Shown here piece by piece: positions 19,401 through 25,429 of a stretch of 64,000 nt of DNA. The stretch lies in the NCBI GenBank assembly GCA_036937835.1, contig CM072863.1, positions 18,660,501 through 18,724,500 on the forward strand. The letters are read 5' to 3'. Below the pieces are notes generated by a model. That model was not told where the DNA came from. It did not search any database and saw only the letters and a program-made list of their open reading frames with translations. Positions within the stretch are counted from its first letter, which is position 1; every line of letters starts with the position of its first letter. Position numbers and translations under genes: made by a program. Source of the stretch: Pampus argenteus (taxonomy: Eukaryota; Chordata; Actinopteri; Scombriformes; Stromateidae).

Positions 19401-21657
19401 AAGCGGCATGAGTCCTAGAAGCTAAAATAGTATTAAGGAGTCATGACTGATGACACATGAGAATTACATCCAACACATATGTCAATAAGCTGCTGCTTAA
19501 CAACAAGCCAGCAGATTAACAGAAGAGAGTCGAGGACGTCACTAATACCAGCTACGGTATGGCAGAGTGCACTTACTGTTTACATGACCTAAAACTAGAA
19601 AATCCATGGCAGCGGGAGGAAAATAAACAAAACAAAAACAGTCAACAGTTTGGGAATTATCTTTTCATGTCACAAGCATTCTCTATACAAACCCTTTTAA
19701 ACACACACGAGTAATGCTGAACAGAGGACTGAATTAAAAAAGATAGCGTGTCATCAGTGAGCCCTAAAATGCTTTTGTCTTGACAGTTTTTTATCAAGCC
19801 CTTAGAGTTATTTCTGAATAATTTAGAGGGAAAGGTTTGATATGCGTTTCCAAGGAAACTGGGATAGACGCAGATCCGACACAAAAGAAACAAGAAACCT
19901 GATTCAAACAAGATAATAGCTGTAAATATATTCCATTCACAGTATGTTTGATGGCTGTAACTGTTCCCCATGCTGTGATTTATTCACCTATAAATTATTC
20001 AGCTGTTCTTTCTGATAAGAGAACTTCCAAGTTAAACCATTTTCTATAGCTAAGCATAAGAAAGTGTCAGATTCCTTACACATAAGCTTTTCTTGTTTAT
20101 ACACTCTACTGTGTCTTTTTGCTTTTTACTTGACTTTGTTGGAGTAGCTTATAATGTCTGTTTATTGTGCACATTTCAATTTCCATAATGTTAAAATTCA
20201 GCTAATTCATAGTGAATAGAAAAACAGTAAAACATCATACCGTATTTTCCGGACTATAAGCCGCTATTTTTCCCCCATAGTTTGAACCATGAGGCTTATA
20301 CAGAGATGCGGCTTTTATATGAATTTTTCTTCAGCCCGCAGGGGGTATATAATATTATTACACCCTCACCCCCTCAAAATGGAAAACCCACGAAGAAATT
20401 CCTATGATGCAGCTTTTAAGTTGAATGCCATCGATCTGGCTATCCGTGAAGGAAACAGAGCGGCTGCACGTAAGCTTGCCGTTATTGAATCTATGGTGAG
20501 ACGATATGTGATGAAGATTATCTGACGCTGTTCAACTCCGACACTGAAGAGGACGACTTCAGTGTCTTCAGTGCGCAGAAGAAATGAAGTGACAGTGGTT
20601 TGGTGTTCATGAGTTTTAAATGCTCAGGTGGAAGATAAATAGTGACTTGTGGCTTTAATAGTTGCGCTTTAACAGTGTGCAGGAAGAAAAGTTGACAGTG
20701 ATTTGGTGCTTGGTTGCTTTTCTGTTTTGTTTATCAGCACTTTTATTGCGGCTTTTATTGCGGCACTGTTCGGAAACAATCAGTTCAGGTATATGAATAA
20801 ACACTTATGGTACAAAATCTTTCTGTCTAAATAACTTATTTCTTAGCCTGGATATCGGCGGCTTATAGTCCGGTGCGGCTTATATGTGACAAAATATATA
20901 TTTTATTCAAATTTTAGTGGATGCGGCTTTTTTTAGGTGCGCTCTATAGTCCGGAAAATAGGGTACTTTTATCACTAACATATTATAAATATAGTACATG
21001 TTTTCCTAATATAAAATCAATACATTATAATTACTGTTTTTAAACAAACATGATTAGCATATTAACTAATATTCGAGCATGAACTGTATGAGGATTATTT
21101 TACCATGGAAACTTGTTGTTGTTCTGAGGCAGCAGTAGAACTTGTTTCAACCAGATTATATAAAGCAAATTTTATTACAAAACTTAAATGGTATCTAAAA
21201 AGATAGTTTTGAATCACTTTTGAGATTTCTTTCTCTAAAATGTATGCCTCCACTACAAAACAGTGGATATGAACAGAATTTCATCTGTGATTAAAAGAAA
21301 ATCATCAGCACAAACAATACCACTGTTTCTCTGAATAATCCACAAAATGACGTAACCTTTTATTTAATATAACTTTAATATAATGACTTTTTCTATATAT
21401 AATATAGAGTGTAAACTGTTGATAATATCTTGGAGTAATTGAGAAAATTAGCTTTTTGTTATTTGAGCGAGCCACACCTTTAAATAGCAAAAGTAATTGT
21501 AATATTACCTTTTTTTTGTTTGTTTGTTTGTTTTTTTCAAAAGTCAGCAGCACTCACCTTCCAGTGGGATATCAATGGCTGTAGTCGTATGAAAGGCACA
21601 AATAAAGGTGACCAAGCCCAGCACGAAGACTAATCCCGGGATCCTCTGTGACCTCAT
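4266..21657 (-). CDS. chl1: chl1, neural cell adhesion molecule L1-like protein (3' end outside window)
   Basis: CHL1 is a type I membrane glycoprotein of the L1 family, acting in neurite outgrowth, axon guidance and synapse function through cell adhesion and links to the cytoskeleton. Joining 22 minus-strand exons gives about 1,024 residues: signal peptide (1-27), Ig1 (34-133), Ig2 (134-231), a 9-residue linker exon (232-240), Ig3 (241-338), Ig4 (339-429), Ig5 (430-522), Ig6 (523-619), FNIII-1 (620-719), FNIII-2 (720-817), FNIII-3 (818-924) and FNIII-4 (925-1024). All six Ig domains keep both disulfide cysteines. CHL1 rather than L1, NrCAM or neurofascin is supported by FPFDE, EAKGNPEP, SNKLGTA, EIEFIVP, PPKGIPPLQIYWM, HIEQDERV, DYCCFAAFPRIRTIVQK and PYEIKIQA. 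Introns are GT-AG and phases agree throughout. The transmembrane segment and ankyrin-binding tail are missing because the window ends. The a/b paralogue is unresolved. Confidence 0.96.
4443..7086 (-). other. chl1 intron between coding exons 21 and 22
   Basis: This 2.6-kb intron lies inside FNIII-4. Short open frames occur on both strands, but none shows domain signatures or splice context. I see no repeat family in it. Confidence 0.8.
7087..7209 (-). CDS. chl1: chl1 coding exon 21: first half of fibronectin III-4
   Basis: This 123-nt exon, phase 1 at both ends, encodes VPEKNPVFRVTDVQKHTVSL, then VWAPPLEPNGILTGYLLEYQ. The NG-LTGYLL-YQ run matches CHL1 (NGNLTGYLLQYQ). Acceptor TTGCCCCACAG, donor ACTGA|gtatgt. 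Confidence 0.95.
   Translation of the reverse strand, partial: SLRKILFSGSQMYRSTLSLWSGPRHWSLMGFSPGTFLSIN
7341..7545 (-). CDS. chl1: chl1 coding exon 20: second half of fibronectin III-3
   Basis: This 205-nt exon reads INWWRLRSLVESKKSHGDK, then LKPFSEYSLIVMTFNGRGNG, ending FKTPEG. INWW--RSL and the YNGRG-GP type F-G loop are family features. It starts on a codon and ends phase 1. Acceptor CTATTATGCAG, donor GGGAG|gtagga. Confidence 0.95.
7804..7919 (-). CDS. chl1: chl1 coding exon 19: first half of fibronectin III-3
   Basis: This 116-nt exon encodes PSAAPDDVAVEVMNSSVVKV, then SWMRVHKDKLHGHLGGYR. The K-D-HG-L-GY pattern matches CHL1 (PKDRVHGRLKGYQ). NSS is a potential glycosylation site. Ends on a codon; donor ACAGG|gtaata. 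Confidence 0.94.
7920..9094 (-). other. chl1 intron between coding exons 18 and 19
   Basis: This 1.2-kb intron separates FNIII-2 from FNIII-3. Part of it (about 8450-8850, with GCTAGCTGCTAACTTTG and GTGCTGGGCAGG) resembles dispersed percomorph repeats I have seen, but the match is too weak to name. Confidence 0.6.
9095..9317 (-). CDS. chl1: chl1 coding exon 18: rest of fibronectin III-2
   Basis: This 223-nt exon reads PLLPIEHNGPGLEYKVSYRR, then FVPYEIKIQARNHQGWGPEP, then GYSGED. NGPGLEY and YSGED are shared by all L1 proteins, and VPYEIK-QA is the F strand. Starts on a codon, ends phase 1 (donor GGATT|gtgagt). Confidence 0.96.
9318..10094 (-). other. chl1 intron between coding exons 17 and 18
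   Basis: This 777-bp intron lies within FNIII-2. Nothing else is recognised in it. Confidence 0.8.
10095..10165 (-). CDS. chl1: chl1 coding exon 17: start of fibronectin III-2
   Basis: This short 71-nt exon encodes APDKNPENIKIEGHLPHEMD and INWE. APD-NP-NI and EM-I-WE align with CHL1. It ends exactly on a codon. Acceptor TTCCACAG, donor GGGAG|gtaaga. Confidence 0.94.
10381..10578 (-). CDS. chl1: chl1 coding exon 16: second half of fibronectin III-1
   Basis: This 198-nt exon reads EFIIEYEECQWEPGNWKELL, then RVPGNH, then HVDYRFRVYAVNAVGRGPPS and ERYKTPPS. The Y-R-F-R-V-A-V-N motif is the FNIII F strand. Acceptor TCTGTCAACAG, donor GTCAG|gtctga (non-consensus after GT but usable). Confidence 0.94.
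10889..10990 (-). CDS. chl1: chl1 coding exon 15: first half of fibronectin III-1
   Basis: This 102-nt exon encodes DVPDVPKNLVLSEHKSKSVK, then LKWIPGDDHNSSTI. DVPD-P-NL-LSE and the GDDHNS run match CHL1 (GADHNS) and other L1 proteins. Acceptor TGGTTTTCAG, donor CATAG|gtaaaa, phase 1 at both ends. Confidence 0.94.
11330..11454 (-). CDS. chl1: chl1 coding exon 14: second half of Ig6
   Basis: This 125-nt exon reads YFVEDGILQIINVSHRDQG, then VYTCVARTPVDQDMASA and LLMVL. It carries the second Ig6 cysteine and an NVS glycosylation site. The T-x-x-D-x-x-A run fits the end of Ig6 in L1 proteins (TxLD). Donor TTAG|gtaagc, phase 1. Confidence 0.94.
11573..11738 (-). CDS. chl1: chl1 coding exon 13: first half of Ig6
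   Basis: This 166-nt exon encodes DPTRIAVAPEDLQILIG, AQLSCLTEYDKSF and FELLWEKDDMEIALNYTEN. At the place where mammalian CHL1 has the DGEA tetrapeptide (W-S-K-DGEA) this protein has W-E-K-DDME. NYT is a potential glycosylation site. Phases 1 in, 2 out; donor TCAAG|gtagca. Confidence 0.94.
11812..11978 (-). CDS. chl1: chl1 coding exon 12: second half of Ig5
   Basis: This 167-nt exon reads SRDDSSESVEGPRFAV, then DNGSLEIYSVEKDDTGQYTC, YAKNTEGSSAIEA and LYVK. The D-D-T-G-Y-C signature is present. The linker after the first tryptophan differs from mammals (SRDDSSESVEG), a usual loop difference. Acceptor TGTTTAACAG, donor GAAAG|gtaaac. Confidence 0.94.
12275..12386 (-). CDS. chl1: chl1 coding exon 11: first half of Ig5
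   Basis: This 112-nt exon encodes DLPPMILTEEGKDYSAVEG, then GMIMHCKVFSSPPSTITW. The exon ends inside the tryptophan codon (TG|G), completed by the next exon. Acceptor GTCTTTGCAG, donor ACTTG|gtaagt. Confidence 0.94.
12387..13296 (-). other. chl1 intron between coding exons 10 and 11
   Basis: This 910-bp intron separates Ig4 from Ig5. Position 13085-13115 holds a small inverted repeat around ATGCCAACATC and GATGTTGGCAT. Nothing else is recognised. Confidence 0.7.
13297..13437 (-). CDS. chl1: chl1 coding exon 10: second half of Ig4
   Basis: This 141-nt exon reads EAPAANRKVFDDTIAL, then SDSAVYQCEASNRHGTILSN, then ANIMIM. YQCEASN-HGTIL-NANI is nearly identical to mammalian CHL1. Acceptor CTGTTGCAG, donor TATGG|gtaagc. 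Confidence 0.95.
13438..14790 (-). other. chl1 intron between coding exons 9 and 10
   Basis: This 1.35-kb intron lies inside Ig4 and is AT-rich, with no recognised repeat, RNA or coding segment. Confidence 0.75.
14791..14922 (-). CDS. chl1: chl1 coding exon 9: first half of Ig4
   Basis: This 132-nt exon, phase 1 at both ends, encodes EPPEWVFEPESQL, then GSEVLIKCSASGTPEPSITW and RVNGVPLQ. The W-R-V-N-G-x-P run is conserved in CHL1 (WRVNGSPV). Acceptor TGTCTCCCCAG, donor GCAGG|gtcagt. Confidence 0.95.
14923..15943 (-). other. chl1 intron between coding exons 8 and 9, carrying a MITE relic
   Basis: This 1-kb intron separates Ig3 from Ig4. Its middle is a dispersed teleost repeat (see 15253-15684); the rest is unremarkable. 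Confidence 0.75.
15253..15684. mobile_element. MITE-like percomorph repeat ('GGGCTGCAA ... GATTAATTGATTAAT' family)
   Basis: The ends are roughly inverted (TAGCCCCTGCAA on the left; the reverse complement of the right end reads AAGGGCTGCAA). Inside are TTAGCTTTTAAGATGTGAGG, CTGAATATCTTCGGGTTTT, AAACAAGCCATTTGAAGA and TTTATAGACCAAACGATTAA. I recognise these blocks from a very common percomorph dispersed repeat; this is from memory, not a database search. The copy is diverged, non-coding and not mobile. Its superfamily is uncertain. Confidence 0.62.
15944..16125 (-). CDS. chl1: chl1 coding exon 8: second half of Ig3
   Basis: This 182-nt exon reads PTPQVEWVKMGHQLP, then QEDGGKYMCKAKNALGEVMH, then FTVTVEG. 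PTPQVEW matches CHL1, and D-G-Y-C-A-N is the Ig F-strand signature. Acceptor TTCTGTTAG, donor CGAAG|gtaact. Confidence 0.95.
16368..16479 (-). CDS. chl1: chl1 coding exon 7: first half of Ig3
   Basis: This 112-nt exon encodes ANAIPERRPTLLTPPGV, then LVKGEDLKLECIAEGL with the first Ig3 cysteine. The LECIAEGL run is shared by the whole L1 family. Phases 1 in, 2 out; donor GGACT|gtgagt. Confidence 0.94.
16546..16581. repeat. 13-bp tandem repeat, about 2.8 copies
   Basis: AGATATACGGATA, AGATATACAGATA and AGATATACAG follow head to tail in the intron between coding exons 6 and 7. Confidence 0.85.
16707..16733 (-). CDS. chl1: chl1 coding exon 6: 27-nt in-frame exon between Ig2 and Ig3
   Basis: This exon (acceptor CATCCACCAG, donor ATTG|gtgagt) encodes KKSDISPEI plus a split codon. 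It is phase 1 on both sides, so skipping gives VETTNAIP and inclusion gives VETKKSDISPEIANAIP. NrCAM has a short alternative exon at this same linker. A poly(U) run of about 19 sits some 30-50 nt upstream of the acceptor, typical of a regulated polypyrimidine region. Exon size and sites are seen; alternative use is inferred. Confidence 0.78.
16761..16779. repeat. A/T homopolymer upstream of the 27-nt chl1 exon
   Basis: About 19 consecutive A on the plus strand, so poly(U) in chl1 pre-mRNA, some 30 nt before the exon 6 acceptor. It may serve as part of a regulated polypyrimidine tract. Confidence 0.8.
17036..17206 (-). CDS. chl1: chl1 coding exon 5: second half of Ig2
   Basis: This 171-nt exon reads LQHIEQDERVSMGLNGDLYF, then DYCCFAAFPRIRTIVQK. 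The CC pair and the FPR-RTIVQK run are the most diagnostic CHL1 stretch in the window. It ends at VET with donor ACAA|gtaagt, phase 1, so the 27-nt exon downstream can be included or skipped without changing frame. Confidence 0.96.
17521..17643 (-). CDS. chl1: chl1 coding exon 4: first half of Ig2
   Basis: This 123-nt exon, phase 1 at both ends, reads HVPKFPKETLAPVVVEEGQ, then FILKCEPPKGIPPLQIYWM. The cysteine and the PPKG-PPL-IYWM block align residue for residue with CHL1. Acceptor TTTTTTCTAG, donor ATCA|gtaagt. Confidence 0.95.
17644..18245 (-). other. chl1 intron between coding exons 3 and 4 with (CA)n
   Basis: This 600-bp intron holds an 18-nt (AC)n tract at 18201-18218 and otherwise nothing recognised. 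Open frames across it are short and lack domains. Confidence 0.75.
18246..18436 (-). CDS. chl1: chl1 coding exon 3: second half of Ig1
   Basis: This 191-nt exon encodes FRWTKNGQEF, SGTFVIPNNGNLT, then YQGAYRCYASNKLGTA with the second Ig1 cysteine, ending EIEFIVP. SNKLG and EIEFIVP are CHL1 hallmarks. NLT is a potential N-glycosylation site. A (CA)n tract lies in the following intron about 27 nt past the donor. Confidence 0.95.
18649..18757 (-). CDS. chl1: chl1 coding exon 2: first half of Ig1
   Basis: This 109-nt exon (phases 1 in, 2 out) reads VEQLPTITAQSP, then AFPFDESF, then MMCEAKGNPEPE with the first Ig1 cysteine. FPFDE and EAKGNPEP are near-identical to mammalian CHL1. The acceptor is TTGCCCAG and the donor CCAGA|gtgagt. 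Confidence 0.93.
18858..19146. mobile_element. hAT-like MITE
   Basis: The left end is CAGTGGTTCCTGAACTTTTT and the right end, reverse complemented, is AAGTGGTTCCCAAGCT, so terminal inverted repeats are present. Flanks TACTAACA (18850-18857) and TACTATGA (19147-19154) agree at 6 of 8 positions, fitting the 8-bp duplication of hAT elements. The CAGTGGTTC start followed by GGCTTGTGACC is a frequent fish element. No transposase is present. It lies in the intron between the 12-nt microexon and exon 2. Confidence 0.7.
19577..19588 (-). CDS. chl1: candidate chl1 12-nt neural microexon between signal peptide and Ig1
   Basis: On the minus strand GTCATGTAAACA is flanked by TTCTAGTTTTAG (acceptor) and GTAAGTGC (strong donor). 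Spliced between exon 1 (phase 1) and exon 2 it keeps the frame and inserts G-H-V-N, changing the junction from PLEVEQLP to PLEGHVNIEQLP. L1 has a neuron-specific mini-exon at the same place (YEGHH), and NrCAM and neurofascin also have small exons there. A TGC lies about 21 nt upstream, the kind of motif used by SRRM4. It is too short to be proved by coding content, so this remains a candidate. Confidence 0.66.
20379..20525 (+). pseudogene. transposase remnant: N-terminal Brinker/pogo-type DNA-binding domain
   Basis: The frame encodes 48 residues: MENPRRNSYDAAFKLNAIDL, then AIREGNRAAARKLAVIESMV and RRYVMKII. The pattern R-x-SYDAAFKL...A...GNRAAAR-L-V-E-MVR is the helix-turn-helix module at the start of pogo-like transposases (Brinker-type domain). 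The catalytic domain is missing; the frame stops just after the module, where an internal deletion joined it out of frame to the acidic C-terminal tail. It could bind DNA if translated, but nothing shows that it is. Confidence 0.75.
20522..20587 (+). pseudogene. transposase remnant: acidic C-terminal tail
   Basis: In a different frame from the N-terminal part, 21 residues read LTLFNSDTEEDDFSVFSAQK plus K and a stop. An acidic FNSD-EEDDF tail is usual at the end of these fish pogo transposases (from memory). The frame change marks the deletion joint. Confidence 0.6.
21558..21657 (-). CDS. chl1: chl1 coding exon 1: start codon and signal peptide
   Basis: This 100-nt coding piece begins with ATG (A at -3) and encodes MRSQRIPGLVFVLGLV..., a basic start, a hydrophobic core and likely cleavage after TTTA before IDIPLE. 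The mature start matches the IEIP-type start of mammalian CHL1. The donor is GAAG|gtgagt, phase 1. The next exon downstream is either the 12-nt microexon or exon 2. Confidence 0.93.
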
Positions 21658-21749
21658 GATTTTCACTGTAGATTTCGGACGTCTTCAAGAAACGAGTGCT
21701 CTCCTCCGCGTCCTCAGTTCATGTCTCTGGAGCGTTGAAGATGCTGTAC
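21658..21749 (-). other. chl1: chl1 5' UTR part of the start-codon exon
   Basis: Upstream of the ATG the minus strand runs 92 nt to a good acceptor (TGCACTCACAG before GTACAGC), so the start codon sits in an internal exon with at least one noncoding exon upstream, as is usual for this family. The leader contains one upstream ATG (separate entry). The exact acceptor is inferred from sequence only. Confidence 0.7.
21714..21722 (-). promoter_or_regulatory. three-codon upstream ORF (ATG-AAC-TGA) in the chl1 leader
   Basis: The leader ATG at 21722 has G at -3 and is followed by one codon and a stop, 57 nt before the main ATG. So short a uORF can stall or recycle ribosomes and lower translation. 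That role is inferred; only the codons are seen. Confidence 0.5.
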
Positions 21750-24700
21750 CTGTGAGTGCAGCACACACAGAGAAGGCCCCATGAGTCCACCCACGTGCTG
21801 GCAGACAGTAAGGCAAACCCCAAACACAACAAATCCCCCGTGACTGGAAGCCCGGCTGCTCTCTGCTCAGCCAGGCATAACCATAACATTTTATTTCCAT
21901 CAACAGGGACTCTTTTCAGCACAAGTTCAAATTTTGCTGTGACAAAGAAATACTCACATTAAAGCCCCCTATCATCTCCCTTCCCTTGGGACCCAGATTG
22001 TTTTGTAGTTTGATGTTTGTAGAAGTGTGTAGCGGGAAGTGTATTTTTCATGCGACAATGGAAATAAATAAATAAACGGGGGCCTGTGGATGTATTAATG
22101 CATGGCAGATGTTCAACATTACTGAGGAGGGAGGGGGGGGTGTTTATTCCAAAATAAAGCCAAGATTGAAATCAACATCAAAATTACAATCAAAGTTAAG
22201 ATTCTCAGCCGATTTAATCATAGTGTGCTGTTTTGATCTGCGCCTGCATGTTTCTGATAATAATGATTCAAAGCGATTAGCAATGCAGCTACACATTTAT
22301 CTATTATTGCAGCAAATACTGACTGCCTGAGGGGTGCAAGGCATAAATAAGCTCACATAGTTAATAGTCAGACGGAGTAAGCTGTCTGTACTCACACACT
22401 GACAAGCTGCAGAGTACAGAGCACTGGATCATTTTCCAGCTAACAGACCAGAGTCTGGACCATAATGATCACATCATCAGCCCAGAGTGCAGAACTAGAG
22501 GAGGAAGGAGGATGGGAAAAGAGCAATGTATAAGAATTTTAGTGTCTGTAGCAGTGTTCTGCAAACCCTCCAGGACGTCAGTTCATTAGTCTTCCTCATG
22601 TTGGCTGTGACCCAGCTCAGTAGGTCATGCTGGAGTAATTAGCTCAACAGCTCAACACACACTATAATAACAATAACAGAAAATAATAGAAAACCATCAG
22701 CATTAGGAGCAATGTGAGATTACAAGGTTGTTGGTCTACAGGGGGTTCATGTTGAAAGGGTGTTAAAGATTTTATTGGAGCAGCAGGAACCAGGATATGA
22801 AATATACAGTAACTAATGCAGGCTCAAATAGCTGTGCAATGTCTAGAAAGGTGGTCACAATTGTGTTTGAATCCAACTCCTGCACTTTTTTAAATCTTCT
22901 TGCTGCCTTAACAAATCCAATAGGAAACATTAAGGTCACACTGAATAATTGACCAGAGAACAAAAGAGTCGATTTTATTCATTTGGTGGAGCCTGTTTTC
23001 AGATGAACGTGCACTCTGAACTCTTCAAACATGCTCATGTTAATGGAATTAGATCTGTGTGGCGGCCTTATGACTCAATGCTGGCCTTTTTGAACCAACT
23101 TGTGACCTCACCAACAAGGTTCGAGACTCTGAGTGTGCTACATATACATAATATACATCCACCCCACTCAATCACAATTCAGGCCTATTGACTTTATCTC
23201 CAAGTTGAAATTGGTGTTTCAGTGTCATCCAGAAAAATGCCTGAGGCCTCTTTTTGTTTCCCAGACATTTTGATTTATGTTGCTAAACACTGATTAGGCT
23301 TTTTGCTAATTGGCTTGTGCTTTGTTGGTGAGATTGGCCTGGTTAAGAAGAGAACTAGAGGGGGGTTACAATCCCCACAAGACAATTCAGTTCGCATTGT
23401 CCTGTTGTGCTGGCCAAAACCTTTTACCAGCCTAACACCACTTTAGATGGATTACGCTTTGTTCAAACTGTGCTTGATCATTTGCCTTCTGATTTAATTT
23501 GTTCTCTCCCTGTTAAACATTTATTGCGAACCAACTTGGCCATCTGGTTGAGGGAGGTGAACTGCGGACTTAACTGCTGTGAGCGATGATGTCTACAGTG
23601 TAGTCATAGGGTATGGTGCCTATTGGACCTATAAGATGCGAGAGGGGCCCACTCAAGCTCGCCTGATTTAAAGACTGCAGGCTGTTCCTAATCCCCGCCC
23701 CTTTCAGCAGTTATCACACCGGCCTGAGATTGATGAAGCTGGCAGGAGGTTAAAAGCTGCTCACTGTGGGAAGGCCAATATGAACTCTAACCTCGCTTAT
23801 CCAAGGCTCAGAGGGGACAGAAGTTCTGTGGTAGAGGGGGAACAGAGAAGGGAACGAAGCAATCTGGGCCAAGTAAAATTACTCCTTACTTTAAAGCTCT
23901 CTCTAAGTGACAGATGTAGAGCAACCAAACTTTCTCCTCATCAACAAAATGGAATAATTTCAAATGTAGACCAATTTGATACAGAAGCATTGTAACCTAA
24001 TTATTTCCATCATCATTAATGTCTGTTTCACCAAAAACGAACAAACAAAAAAAAACTACCCAGCTAGTTTTCAGATTTCCAACTTTCCCCAATCCTGATA
24101 TGAGCTGACATGTTGCTACAATTTACGGCTCTGTGAAAAATCTTTAATCACAAGCAACGTCATGGTAGAAATTAAGTGACTTGATCTTAAAATTCAGCAA
24201 TGTGAAAATGTATATGAACTGCAGACTGACAATCTATTTAAATAAACAACATATTAAATCATGGCAGTCTAAATCCTTAAACCCAGCAATGTGAAATGTC
24301 TATAGTCAGTGAGCTTCTATCTTGTAGCAGCTATCTATCAGGTAAAGCCCCTCATTTTAGCTCCTCGCATTTTAAAGGATAGGTCCAATTGTTGGTGTCT
24401 GAGACTGTAAGTGCCTGGGCAAACAGGGCGAAGCATCACCAGAACACAGATGTCTTGTTCATTTAAACACAATAGTTTTTTTTATCTTCTGACAAATGTT
24501 TTCTTAGAGAGTGCACATGTCTCTCCTGCGTTTGACTTTTGACATACCAAAGAGCATACCAAAAAAATTTAATGTAGCTAACTCAACCAGGAGTAGTTTT
24601 AGGAAGTAGATTGTCCTTTCCTCAAAGACTGTCACTAGTTAGAAATAGCTTCATTTCTAAATGGTTGTTAGTACGTTGTCAAGAATGCAACCTACTGACA

Positions 24701-25429
24701 GTATATTGAAGTTGCTATAAGACTAATGTTTATATTGTTACTTTATGTTTTATTACTTAAATGTTTTATTGGCAAGCTCTGACTGTTTCCTGAATCTCAT
24801 ATTTCAAGCATCTGGTGCAGCGTTACCTTGACTTTGACCCACTATTTTTTTTTCACAGTTTCACACACATCACACACTATTGGGGCCTTGTTAGTATTTC
24901 AATATTACCACAGCAACAAGTTGTTTCCTAGAAAGTTTTTCACACTTATAGATGTGGATGTGTTGTTTAGTAACGGGTTGGGGTCCAAGAGCAACCATTC
25001 AAAGTTGACAACAGTAGGCTCTTGAGCTGGCACCATCTGCTGCTTTCTCACACAAAGACAACAGGCGGAGAAGTGGGCCTACTGTAGTTTAATGTGCAAG
25101 CCTGTAATAGGATTAAGCAGATCCTCGTCTTGTCAGGCTGGATTAAAATATTCTCTTTGCTAAAGACCTGCGACGGAAGACAGCAGCTCCACACTCCCCT
25201 CTCACAGCCCCGATAATGCCTCCACACTGATTCCCATTTGATCATGCAAGAACAATTAAAACAACGACCAAGCTCATTAACACTGATAATGAGTGCACTG
25301 TTTTTTGGTCATTGTTTTGTTCTTTTTTTCCGATGAATTGCTCATTTAGTTTGCAAATCTGACACTCCAATTTGCGCTCTGTGGAAAAACAAAGCATGTT
25401 TATATGGTAAAACTTTTATTCATGAAGAA

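Larger units (their letters stand above)
20240..20963 (+). mobile_element. pogo/Tigger-like DNA transposon, internally deleted
   Basis: Terminal inverted repeats are near perfect: CCGTATTTTCCGGACTATA on the left and CCCTATTTTCCGGACTATA (reverse complement) on the right, inside TA dinucleotides at 20238-20239 and 20964-20965, the target duplication of the Tc1/mariner-pogo group. A second, subterminal GCGGCTTATA(GTCCGG) motif lies near 20868. At 724 bp, with only the two ends of a transposase frame, it is a non-autonomous deletion derivative. It sits in the chl1 intron between exon 1 and the microexon. Confidence 0.85.
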
